Shown here piece after piece: positions 46,250 through 57,842 of a DNA stretch of 64,000 nucleotides. Origin of the DNA: Nissolia schottii (Eukaryota > Streptophyta > Magnoliopsida > Fabales > Fabaceae); NCBI GenBank assembly GCA_003254905.1, contig QANU01015398.1, positions 2,326 through 66,325 on the forward strand. Reading direction: 5' to 3'. Position 1 is the first letter of the stretch. Each line of letters starts with the position of its first letter. The notes beneath the pieces are model-generated. The model saw nothing but the letters and a program-made list of their open reading frames with translations, did not search any database and was not told the DNA's origin. A program made the translations under genes and the position numbers.

Positions 46250-46990
46250 GGACCTCGGAAACCCTTCTTTTGGAAACCACTCTCGGCGTCAGGGGACCTC
46301 CGCGGAACCCACTAGGTTACTCTATGGGATCTCTCAGCGTCAGGGGATCTCCGCGGAACCCGCTTGGCACCGCTGCTGACGCTAGTCAGAACTACAGGAA
46401 TCCCGCTCAGCCGCTCTAGGGTACCTCCGCGGAACCCCAGCGGTCACTACTACTAGTACTCACTCGGTCTACTCTCCAGGGAGTCACTCATCACTCCGGG
46501 GAACCTCCACGGAACCCACTTGACACCATTCCTGGTGCCCACTCAACACTCTTCACGTGACTTTCAGCTCTCCAGGGATCCTCCGCGGAACCCTCTCAAC
46601 ACCATTTCTGGTGCACACTAAGCAACTCCATGTAACCTCCTCAATTCTTGGGGATCCTCTGCGGAACCCACTCAACACCATTCCTGGTGCCCACTCAACA
46701 CTCTTCACGTGATCCTTTCAGCTCTCCAGGGATCCTCCGCGGAACCCTCTCAACACCATTTCTGGTGCACGCTCAGCAGCTCCATGTAACCTCCTCAACT
46801 CTTGGGGATCCTCCGCGGAACCCACTCAGCACCACTACTAGTGTTCACTCGTCACACTCTCCCGGGAACTACTCAGCCACTCCAGGGATCCTCCGTGGAA
46901 CCCCCTTCGGTCACCACTACTGGCGCCCGCTCTTCAACTCTGTAGTCTCCTCTCGACTATTCTCCGCGGAACACTCGGCGCTTACCTCCT
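46250..46990. repeat. Minisatellite in A9 around TCCGCGGAACCC
   Basis: About ten degenerate units containing GGGATCCTCCGCGGAACCC. Two larger units of about 165 bp (46495-46660 and 46660-46825) are nearly identical. The CCGCGG core is a palindrome. Confidence 0.9.
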
Positions 46991-48735
46991 GGCTTATTTT
47001 CTCTCATTCTCTTACATTCATCCCAAGCTCATGCTACATATTCCAACAGTACCCGAGCAACAACATAACTTTCGAGAATCATGAAATAATGAAAATATTT
47101 CCAACAGGCAACAGTAATATTTGTACTCATAGCATTTCTAAATCTTTCTTACTCAAAACACACACATAAACATACAATAAACATCCCATAGACAGGGGTG
47201 ATGGTACTACCCACCTGTAGAAAACTTGGTGGTGGTGGTGAGGGGAGTTTTGAGTGGAGTCCAACAAGCCTTGTTGCCTTCCAAAGCTTGAGCTCTTCCT
47301 TTTCTCCAAGATGAAGATCTTTGAGCAAGTTGGAGGATGAATGAGGTTGTTCCTCTTGACTTTGGGAGGAAGGAAATGAAACTAAAATGAAGAGACTTGA
47401 GGGCTGTGATTTTCGGTTTTGTGGGAAGTGGAAGGAGAAGGAAATGTGCTTGAACTCTTGAATGTTTGGTGGTGTGTTTGAAGAATGTGAGAAAAGCAAA
47501 TGTCTCTTGGGGCTTTGGGGAGAGCTCTCGGTTTTGAGGGCTGATGGTGAGGGAGATTACTTGTTCTTTTGGGCTTAATAAATGTGGTGAATAGTGGGAG
47601 GTATGGGCATGGGTATGGTGCATGATGTAATTAGGCTTTGAAGTGTAAGAAAGCATGGTGATGGGAAAATGTGGAAGCATGATTTAAGGGATGATTTTTG
47701 TCCCAAAATCTCTTCAAAAAATCGTGCAGCTCTACCCTTTGCAGCTGCTGAAATTTCATTTTCTCCCGGCCCCGATTTGCTCGTGTTTTATCACTTGCAG
47801 TATCAGTGCGTCGCGCACGGTCGTCCGAAAAATATTTCGGTTATACCGTCGCGATCCCCTAATTCTCCCCTACCCAAGAGTATTAATATTTAAGGATGTT
47901 TGTGAATTTTACTCCGGAAGGGTATTTTCACAGACACCATTTTTGCGTCTGAAAATTCTGTCGACGAACAGCGGCCGTTCGTTTGTCGGCCGAACTTCAT
48001 ATCGCGACACATTTTATTTCCTAGGAATATTCTACTTAAAAATTTCTTATTTTAATTCTCCAATCAGGATTAGAAAATTAATTTAATAATTATGTGTATG
48101 ATTATTTTTCTAATAAAATCGGGATGTTACAGGTTGCACCTATTGTATAAGATGATTTCCTCTTATGAGCCTTACATGGTTAGCTACCATTCCGGTAAAG
48201 AGCGCTGCCGGGTTGATACAATAGTGGCAAGAAAGAGGTTGTAACCTAGGCCACGGTTACGTGGTGAAAGGACTAAGAAGAAGGACGCTAACCCGGGTGA
48301 GCCGATATGCGTAAGAGATTCCCAGATTCCCTCATGCACTATGTGATTATATGTACGAATTAATGATTGACGGTATGATGATATGTATGTATGTATACCT
48401 ACTTAGGCATTATGTATAACCGTTCATGCATTATGTATCGTCAAGGGAGCGACCCAAGACGACTATTATGTCTTTGATAGTAACGCAGGATTATAAAGCA
48501 CGAAGCCCAGGTAATGACAAGAGTAGTAGTCCAATCACCTAGTAACTTAGGTAAAGCTGCTCAGGATGTACGTATAAGATAATAACTGGTAGGAGGTTAG
48601 TATGTATGACACGTAGAGGTTTTCCTGAGTGGCCTGGACTCTGCCCGAGTAATTGAACTATAGAAGCCACGCCGAGTTTCCACTAAGAACAAAGTCGTTC
48701 TTATCCCCACTCGTGTATGACTCCAGTTCACAGAT

Positions 48736-49203
48736 ATGACATCGCCGCCAGCAAAGGACGTATGGTTGTTCACCCGCACTCGCCAGCGGAACTTTCACAC
48801 AGATACTCTCCTGGAGACATGCACTTTCACACCCGCCTGCATGCCCGATGAGCTGGAGAGACCTCCCAGGCGGAGACTTCAAGGACCCGTATCCTCCCCG
48901 ATGCGCCCTATCTGGATAGATGAGCGCCCCGGGAGCAGTAGCCGCGATCCCATTCACCTAAATGGCGAGGAGGAGGTGCCTCCATCTGAGCCGGAGCTGA
49001 AGATTGAGGTAGCCACAGCCCCCGGTACTTCCATCCCGCCGGTCCGAGGATGAGGTCGTCGGACGACCGCCAAAAAGAGGGTACTTCCAGTCTTACCGCG
49101 TCGATTTGTTCCTCGAGATTTCACCGCGGTGACCGACCTATTCAGCGAGGACGAGGCTGCAGGAGAGGAGGACCCAGCAGAGCGGGAGGAGGAGTCAGAT
49201 TAG
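48736..49203 (+). pseudogene. LTR-borne acidic protein (A8 copy, one frameshift)
   Basis: ATG at 48736, preceded by an acceptor-like TTCACAG. It starts [19 protein letters not shown] and keeps RRRLQGPVSSPMRPIWIDER and [11 protein letters not shown]. The frame closes early at 49053. Around 49042-49058 it shifts, and the continuing frame reads [20 protein letters not shown] then [20 protein letters not shown] and ends TAG at 49201-49203. It aligns throughout with the A5 copy. The first five residues MTSPP equal those of the otherwise different A9 protein. Confidence 0.6.
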
Positions 49204-49660
49204 GGGCAGGACCCAGGACTACGGTAGCAGCAGTAGATGCGTACCATACACAAAATGAGTAGTTCTCATCCGTGTACGTAGGTTATGTTTGTATGTGTTT
49301 TATTGTATATAGGATGAGAAAAATGTATGTATGTTCGTAGAGGAACAATATATTCTGGTAATATCAATGTATAATTATGTATGTGTACCTTTGGGTCGTA
49401 TGTGTACATTCTTCGGGTACTCGCCTTGTGCCAGGTACGTACTCGTGTTTCTCTTACCTTTTTACGATGATATTATGCGATGCATGATGCGTATGGCTCT
49501 TTATTTTCGCTAGTATAACTGAAAAAAGTTTTTAAATTGGCCCATATTTTGTAAACCCTAATTTCAAAGCAGGATATAGAACCATAGCGGTTCGCAGCAC
49601 CAGAAGAGCACCACCTAGCCGGGAAGTCCATAGTCCAACTAGCTAGGGTGTTTCACCTTT

Positions 49661-50829
49661 CTTCTCTAGCAACCATCACGAAGCCACCACCAAAACCACT
49701 ATCTAAACCATATTCAGAGCCACCATCAACAACAATAGCAACATACAAAAATATTGTAGAATCTAGAACAACTTAAATGGAGAACAATCCAATAGCCAAA
49801 TATGATAGGCCATCACAAAAATAAATAAATAAATAATTGAAGGAGAATCTAGAACAAAAATGCAGAACCAAAAATTTGAAAACTTCATTAACCATAATCA
49901 AAACAATATCCAACTAGTTCAGAAACAAAAATCACTCAAATGTAAAAGACAACTCTAAATTAATCAAATAATAACATAAAAAAAAATTGATTTGCAACAT
50001 GTAAGGGGTAACAGATCTACAATATGCAAAGAGTGGGAGGGAGAGGGGGGAGAAGAAGAAGATGATGAAGTACAACAAGCAAATAAGGTGAAGTAGAACT
50101 ACTCTTAGATCTGGTCTACAAAGAAAACAAAGTTGCAATGAAGAGGACGAAGAGCTTCACTTCTGAGTGATGGGATGACAGATTGTGGTGGCCGCTAGCA
50201 ATTGAAGATGCAAAGGGTGGTGAAGGTGGGATTAGGGACGCAATGGGATGAGAGAAAAAGAAAGAAAGGATGAGAAAAAAGGGTGACCATGTCTGGGTTG
50301 AGGAAGGGGACGGTGGGCGGGGCTGGGTGAGGATGAGGAGGGAGATAGTGTTGGCAGAAGGGGCAGGAGGAGGAGGGAGATGCTGAAAATGGATGAGAAG
50401 AGGGTGGGGATGGTAGCCTTTGATTTGTGTAAGAGAGAATGAGAAATTAGGTTTTTAAGAGAAAAGTAATAAAAAGGTTGTAAAAAAATTTATTTGCTTT
50501 GATCCCCTAATAAATTGTTTTTTGTTTAGTTTTGGTCGTCGATGTTAGTTATCTCCTTTAACTAATGTGTGAAAATATGAAATCCAACTCAACTCATCCT
50601 ACGTTACAGGTTACTCACTGGTACAACACCAAAAAAAGATACTCATACTCATATTTGATCCTAATCATGACCTGAAACCTGACCTAACCTATTCAACCAT
50701 TTCTTTACAAACAAAGGGTAGGGCAAAGGTGGTGGAAATAGGGTGAGGGGAGGAGCTTATGGGTTACGAATGAAAGAAAATTGAAATGAATGTAAATGAG
50801 TTCAGGTCATGATTGAAACATCAACCAAT
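49661..50829. other. Intergenic, unassigned
   Basis: Purine-rich stretch (about 50030-50440) flanked by AT-rich DNA. I find no coding frame of substance and no repeat boundary. It resembles the untranslated part of an unidentified element. Confidence 0.4.
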
Positions 50830-53252
50830 TGATAGTATATAATAATTTCTTCTAATCATAGCATGTGAAATATAATCAATTTCTAAGTGATAGAGAAGAG
50901 AAATTTACCAAGAATTGAAGGCGCGGAAGCCATTGTTCTCTGGTGCCTGCAGATGAGAGAATGAGAAGAGAGAGCAGAAATAGAGAAAGAGAGGGAGAAG
51001 AGGAAGAGGTTCTCTCCTATGCTCTGTGTCAGGTCTTACTAGGCAGCAGAGAGCCTTTTTAATTTTTATTCTTAATAGGGAGAATAAAAAACTGACACAG
51101 GGTAGGCGAAGGGACTCTTCCATACATTAGACAATGATGAACCTAGCCCACCTATCATCAGCTAGTCCAAACACATGTATACATTATTCTGGTGAACAAT
51201 TTAATCTGGACTAAACACTAATTTATGCATGTCCATAAAATAATTATTATAATTATTCCAACATTCTCCCACTTGGACAGCATAAATTAGATTACAAAAT
51301 AAACATTAATCCAGATCAACTTACACTATGTGGCCACAATAAATACCAGAATAACACAACGTTCTTAACCACAAGATCCAAAATGAAATGTATAAGTATT
51401 CCATCACTGCAGAAAATCACACTCGAAGGAGCAATGATATCATACAGAAATTAAAAACCACTACACTTCAGTGACCTTTATGAACGTGAAAAGTATTTGT
51501 CCCAATCATCCGCCCAAGATGCTATATGAGATTGAAAGACAATCTCGTTACAATAACAACATGAGACCGGGTCCAAAATGTCTCAATATTATGCCATTAT
51601 ACAACAATATAAATAATTTCAATTGCGCAAATCACAATAAACAAAAATGGCAATGCAAGATAATTGTCGTCACATTAGTCAATAATTATTATCAAAAGTT
51701 TCAATAAACCGACAATATAACACATGAGGTCCAAAAGAAAAATTACATATGGGATAAAACTCCCACTAAACCAATATATCAAAAAAAACCTCATTATACC
51801 CATACGTGTTACATGCTCAACAATGAGTTGCATACGCCCCATATGCATTTGAGATGAAACAAGATATCTCAACATAAATATTGAGACTGGGTCCAATATG
51901 TCTCAATTATATGTCATTACACAAAATTTGTCAATAATTAAGCTGGGCAGGCTTAAATGGCATTCACAATAATATGAGGTCACAACGAACTTACAGAGCA
52001 AACTCCCCTAACCCAAAAACATCAAAATGAACCTCATTATGCCCTTAAATGTTGCCAGCCATTGATTAGGGGATCAACAACAACATGTTCTGTAGTAACT
52101 TAATAGACAAGAGTCTACCACAATATGCCATATATAAAATGAAAGGACGCGATAATATATGGCAAAACATTATTTAGTCTTAAGACAATAACGACAATAT
52201 ATATTACTCCCACTAATCCAACATATTAAAACAAACACAAATTTTAATATGCCAAGGAGTAATAAGTTTGGACATACACCCAATAACAATTAAGAACATA
52301 ACACAACATAAAGTCTCTAACTCCCACTAAACAAAATTTTCAATATGCCAAGGAGTAACAATACAATCAAAGAGACTTAACAATGTTCTTAATTAAGGTT
52401 CTAAAATTGAAAGCGACGATAGATCAAAAGGTAGAGAAAATCATAAACCCAAATAATATCTGCACACGTATTAATGATTTTCTCATGTTCAATTAATTGA
52501 ACTAGAGCACTTATATCATTGCACTCCCGCCGAAGGGTCTTGAATCACAATATACAAGTCTCTAACTTGATAGAGAAAAATAATAATACTAATATTGAAA
52601 AATTACTTACAGTATATATAAAATATAATTAAATTATTTTTCTCTATCACACAGTGATTATGTCAAATAATGTCACACCGAAGGGTGTGTCCATTATTTA
52701 CACAATCCAACAATAGTCGCAATCCATTAAAAATAATAATAACACCAATAATAATAACTTATTTAACAAGGATAAATTTCACCAAAAGTGAAAACAAAAT
52801 TAATGAAATTTTCACATTTCTACAAAATTCTCAATGAAGCTCTTTCATGCAATGTAATTCCTCTGGGAAATATCAATATTATAGTGCATGTGCAGAGTCT
52901 TCTCACAAGCATTATTCTAATATAATTCTCAATATCACACAATAACAAAATTGAAATATTTATAATGGGTAAACTCTCAGCCAAAAAAGGAGCACACAAC
53001 ATTATTTAATAAATAATAATTAGTGAACAAAACTCCTTAAAAACACAATGTGGCTGATCAAACAAAGCATAGAGATATTGTAAATTAAAATAATTTCTCC
53101 ATGAAAAATAATATTTTACCCAAAAAGAATAGCACTTTGACGACAACAGAATTTTACTATAAGCAGCGGAAGCATAAATAATTTCACAATTATTGTAAAT
53201 AGTGTTTTATCACAATTGTCAAAGTGCTATATATATATATATATATATATAT

Positions 53253-53509
53253 NNNNNNNNNNNNNNNNNNNNNNNNNNNNNNNNNNNNNNNNNNNNNNNN
53301 NNNNNNNNNNNNNNNNNNNNNNNNNNNNNNNNNNNNNNNNNNNNNNNNNNNNNNNNNNNNNNNNNNNNNNNNNNNNNNNNNNNNNNNNNNNNNNNNNNNN
53401 NNNNNNNNNNNNNNNNNNNNNNNNNNNNNNNNNNNNNNNNNNNNNNNNNNNNNNNNNNNNNNNNNNNNNNNNNNNNNNNNNNNNNNNNNNNNNNNNNNNN
53501 NNNNNNNNN
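53253..53509. other. Assembly gap (257 N)
   Basis: Follows a TA microsatellite (53229-53252), a likely cause of the break. Frames that run across it are artefacts. Confidence 0.99.
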
Positions 53510-55825
53510 GTTCATGCATAAGTAAATTTGATTTCCCAGTTCATATCAGACACCCAATCTCATAACACAGCCACAACATGAAGTTAAATTGGCTTTTATA
53601 CTTATTGAAGGAATTTTGGGAATCAAACAATATAAACAATAATCTCAAATTTATACTCCCACAGAGAATGTTGAGTTTTCAACCATAACATTATATCCTT
53701 AAAGCTAATATCGAGAGGATACTGAAAACCTTAGGGATATAATTAACCATTCACCAAGAATTATATTAACAAAAACAAACCAAAGGGTAAGTTTATTATT
53801 AATATAAATCTTAATGCAACAATAGAATGATGTCCTAACATAATCCGCCCCGCGAAGGCGAGTTCACAATTATGTAATACATCCAATAGTCTTTTCCAAA
53901 ACAAAGATATTTTATCACAGTTCGTCCCACGAAGGCGAGCTCTCAACCATGCAAAATATCCAACAATATTTATCTAGATACACATATATCATAAATTCTC
54001 AAAGAAACATTGTTGTATTTCTCCAAAATAAAATAGGGCTCATCCATATTCAAAACAAAACCAAATGTTTTGACAAAAACAGGAAGGATAGTGGCCCATT
54101 CCGCAAAACAACAAAGTCATAAGCAGAAAACATAATGGCCCATTGTCCTTTATCAGCTCAATCCGAAATCAATGCCCATTTAGTCTTCCATAGTAAATGG
54201 AAACATTGCTATAATTTTACAATAGATAAAATTAAAAATTACCTTCTTGTTAGAAAAAGCCCATTTTGTATGAAAAATAAATTTTTCAACCAGCCAATTT
54301 AATCTAGAACAAAAACAACCCTTATAGCTAACCTTCACCAAATCAAGGCAAATAATAATAAATTGCCCAAAAAATATAAATAAATAAACCTGTAACCCAT
54401 ATCATGGTTAGCCAATAAAAACTTTCACCAAAGGAAAACCCAATTCAGGTTTTTAACAATAAAACCCAAAAACAGCAACTACATCAGCCCATTTCACCAA
54501 ATCAATCAACCCCTTACATTCAGCAATTTGACTTGGTCAATGGCATATATTTAGAAAGTTAGAATCACAACCGGTGGGCAATAATTAAGAAGCACAAAAC
54601 GGTAGGCATATATTCAGCATATATATTATTTATTTATTTATTTATGACCAAAAAATCAAAAGAAATAGTAATTCCAACAAAAGAGGAAACGGCAACCACA
54701 TGAATTATGTCAATAATGGCCCGAATCACAGCACATATTTAGCAGCCCATATCATGTCATTAATGGCTCATACGGCCAACCTTAACAAAATCAAGGCAAA
54801 CAATAATTGCCCAGAAAAATATCATAGCTATTTCATATCAATCACGTTTAGAACAGTTAGTTATTTCATATCAATCATCACAGCACATATCCAGCTATTA
54901 ATATCATGCCTAAACAATCAGAAAATTTCATGGCACATATGATGACAATATTTAGCCCAAATCATGGTCATAATAGCCCATTTAATTCAAACAAAAAACA
55001 GCAGCCCCACGAATCATGGCATATACTGTGGCAATAATTACAACAAATAATCAGTAAATGCAAATCCTTTATAACAATAATAACAATATAAACATAATAA
55101 CCATAAGTATAATAACCATATATAACCTCTGCAATATTGAGGATGTATAATATATATGGTACATCAAAAACAAAAATTTTCTTTAAGCATTTAGCATTTA
55201 GTTATTTATAAGTAATTAAAACATATTCTACACAAAATTAATAATTATTCTGATGCCAAAAAAATAAATAAAAATCACCAAAAAATTGTATTCCATCGAA
55301 ACAGGTCAGATCCATAAAAGGTTCAAAAATTTTGGACATTCTCACTGCCCTCACGCGCCGCACGCCGATATTGGCTTATATTGGTCCAATCCATTTTTAA
55401 CAAGATTTTTCCAGAAGCAATAGGCCCATCAAACAAAACAATAACAAAAAATTCGTTTGAACTAAAAAGAGGAAAAAAACTGAAACAGGTTATATAATCA
55501 ATTTGGACTTAACTTGTTATTCTCCCCTTAGATTAAGCAATTTGGACCGTATCCATGGCATAAATTCAGCACATCAGAATCACAAATAGTAATATGTTCA
55601 GCAATATTTCAGAATCACAAATGATAATGGGCATATTCAGGAATTTTTAGAATCATAAACGGAAAAAATTAGCAATTAACAAAACCAAAGAAGGAAACAG
55701 CAGCCAAAAATGAAACAGCAAACCATATTTCAGCAATTAAAAAAAAACAAACAAAAAAGGAAAGGCAACATCATTACGTATCATCTGCCCTTTTCTTTAG
55801 GCACAAATCATGCCATCAGTTACAG

Positions 55826-56203
55826 CTATCCCATTAATTGCCCAAGAATCACGGCAACAAGATTGCAAAAGTAACAAACTTCCGCAAACGCCGACCACGC
55901 ACCAAAACGCGGCAACAGCAACCGCGGTAGCAGCCCACGCCGCCGACCACGCACGCACCTGGGGTCCTCCCGCCGCCGACGCCAGAACCCATCACCCGCG
56001 ACGCCTTCAAACGTGGGGGGGCTTACGATGGACGCGCGTCCATGAGGCGCTCGCGGCGGCGAATGACGCAGCAGGTTGCGTACGGCTGCCGAGGTCGTGT
56101 GCGGAAGGCCATTAAGGTGGAGTGGCGTGCATAAGGGAGGTCGATGCGGATTCAAAACGTGGATAATGGAAGACAACCACAAATGAATTTGTTCTTTATT
56201 CAA
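55826..56203 (-). other. GC-rich island near the 5' end of element G
   Basis: About 280 bp (55870-56150) rich in CGCCG, in contrast to the very AT-rich rest of the element. A minus-strand 125-codon frame from 56203 covers it (Arg/Pro-rich, no known domain), and a plus frame of 101 codons overlaps it. Position is just downstream of the primer-binding site. It could be captured sequence or an untranslated leader; coding status is undecided. Confidence 0.35.
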
Positions 56204-57522
56204 GATTCTGGAATTCTCATAGAATAATTTTCCAATTTTTCAATTTTGAGTTGCTGTATCTATGGTTTCAACAATTGTAGTATAAAATAGCTTACACATG
56301 CTGAATACAAATTTTAGGGTTCATACAAATTCCCAATTCCCAAATTCAAGGGTTCAGCAAATTTCCCAATTCCCAAATTCAACAATTTAGGGTTCATAAA
56401 ATTCGAAAATTAAATTAGGAAAAATTATGGTTCATACACATTTTAACCCAAATGAAATTAAACCTTCTCTATACACATATATGCACAAAATTATCAAGGT
56501 TAATTTCACAGCCATAATCAGAATGAAACAAGGCTCTGATACCAATTGATAGTATATAATAATTTCTTCTAATCATAGCATGTGAAATATAATCAATTTC
56601 TAAGTGATAGAAAAGAGAAATTTACCAAGAATTGAAGGGGCGGAAGCCATTGTTCTCTGGTGCCTGCAGATGAGAGAATGAGAAGAGAGAGCAGAAACAG
56701 AGAAAGAGAGGGAGAAGAGGAAGAGGTTCTCTCCTATGCTCTGTGTTAGGTCTTACTAGGCAGCAGAGAGCCTTTTTAATTTTTATTCTTAATAGGGAGA
56801 ATAAAAAACTGACACAGGGTAGGCGAATAGACTCTTCCATACATTAGACAATGATGAACCTAGCCCACCTATCATCAGCTAGTCCAAACACATGTATACA
56901 TTATTCTGGTGAACAATTTAATCTGGACTAAACACTAATTTATGCATGTCCATAAAATAATTATTATTATAATTATTCCAACACCAATGACATGTGGAAT
57001 TGCACAATTAGTCATTGTCTCTTTCTATTCCATCAAATCAGCAAATCTATCAAGATTTGGACCATACTTATCCGTTGTTGGAGAGTGCACAATGAAATGA
57101 GTCACAAACCCAACCTTGTGTGAATTCAATAAACTTAATAACAACACAAACATTCAAGAAAAAAAAATAACAAGCTGACAACAATAGTATAGACTTAAAT
57201 TTTAACATGGTACGTGTAACACCCTAGCTAACTGTTTACGCGTACGTCGCAAACAATGCACACTAGGTTGTTATCTGCTTTGGTTGGGGTTACTTTTAGC
57301 CCCTAGTTTTACACTTGAAAATATTTCTTAGTTGAAAATATTGGACTGTTGCGAAAAATTTTCTTTTTCATCAGTATTTCATAAACCATAAGCCGTGCGC
57401 AGTACAAAGAGAACATATGTATACCAACAATAGAGTCTCAAAAGACTTAAGCGAGAAGTAGCTCAACACTTGTTATATATAAACAAGTACAGGTACTTGG
57501 TCCAGCACATATTCACACACTG

Positions 57523-57542
57523 ATGTGTGTGTGTGTGTGTGT
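57523..57542. repeat. TG microsatellite
   Basis: (TG)n run followed by TATATAT, inside A10. Confidence 0.9.
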
Positions 57543-57842
57543 ATATATCATACATAATTCACATAAGAGTCATTGGTCTATCTAGACCATTGAACACAAA
57601 ACATTTCCCGCTCTAATGCGTATAACACTTCGTCTGCCACTTTGGAGTCATTGTGCATCGTTCGTCATCTTCCCATGTCTCCTTCTCATCGATGAGCTGT
57701 ACGCTCCTGCGTGGAACCACAAACGAGCGGGGGTGAGAACATTGCGTTCTCAGTGGGAACCCTTGGGGGACGTAACTAATTATTTGCACTCCAATTTATG
57801 ATTCCACCGCTTAGGGATCTCTAGGTGTCACAATTATACTAC

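Larger units (their letters stand above)
44445..48131 (-). mobile_element. Family A LTR unit A9 inside A8
   Basis: Bounded by TGTAACACCCTAGATTAG at 44445 and GGGATGTTACA ending 48131; 3,687 bp. The flanking pentamers CTTTG and GGTTG match at only three positions, so the duplication is decayed or the left flank has changed. It carries the intact acidic ORF (44929-45444). Its arrays (45710-45910 and 46250-46990) differ from the TTCGAA arrays of other units. Confidence 0.85.
42896..49655 (+). mobile_element. Family A LTR unit A8, complete, interrupted by A9
   Basis: Bounded by TATAACAACCTGATTCTCCC at 42896 and CTAGCTAGGGTGTTTCA ending 49655, flanked by CCTTT on both sides (42891-42895 and 49656-49660). 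Its own length without A9 is 3,073 bp. TATAAATA lies at 43391-43398, a donor-like GTGGTTAACTC near 43535, and a TTCGATT / CAATCGAATGAAAG array at 43775-43930. The acidic ORF (48736-49203) is at the end. The next unit, A9, interrupts it at 44444/48132. Confidence 0.92.
50830..56983 (-). mobile_element. Non-autonomous Ty1/copia-type element G, 6.1 kb
   Basis: LTRs are 50830-51263 and 56547-56983, nearly identical, starting TGATAGTATATAATAATTTC and ending TTATTCCAACA. The target duplication CCAAT is exact (50825-50829 and 56984-56988). On the minus strand the primer-binding site TGGTATCAGAGC adjoins the 5' LTR (revcomp 56533-56544), and a CCAAGTGGGAGAA polypurine tract precedes the 3' LTR (revcomp 51264-51276). 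No gag, RT or integrase frame is visible in the sequenced interior. 257 unsequenced bases remain. The near-identity of the LTRs suggests recent insertion. Confidence 0.9.

Noticed and set aside
46648..47169. 173-codon plus-strand frame in A9
   Set aside because: It is a translation of the TCCGCGGAACCC minisatellite and runs against the sense of the unit; no equivalent in other copies.
47149..47680. Overlapping minus-strand frames of 116 and 157 codons in A9
   Set aside because: Low-complexity Ser/His/Thr text in the leader region of the LTR, not conserved in other A units.
53190..53565. Five ORFs spanning 53190-53565
   Set aside because: They are made of the N run plus a TA microsatellite.
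56622..56840. 72-codon frames in both G LTRs (50905-51123 and 56622-56840)
   Set aside because: Same frame in both copies simply because the LTRs are near-identical; no domain and no start context.
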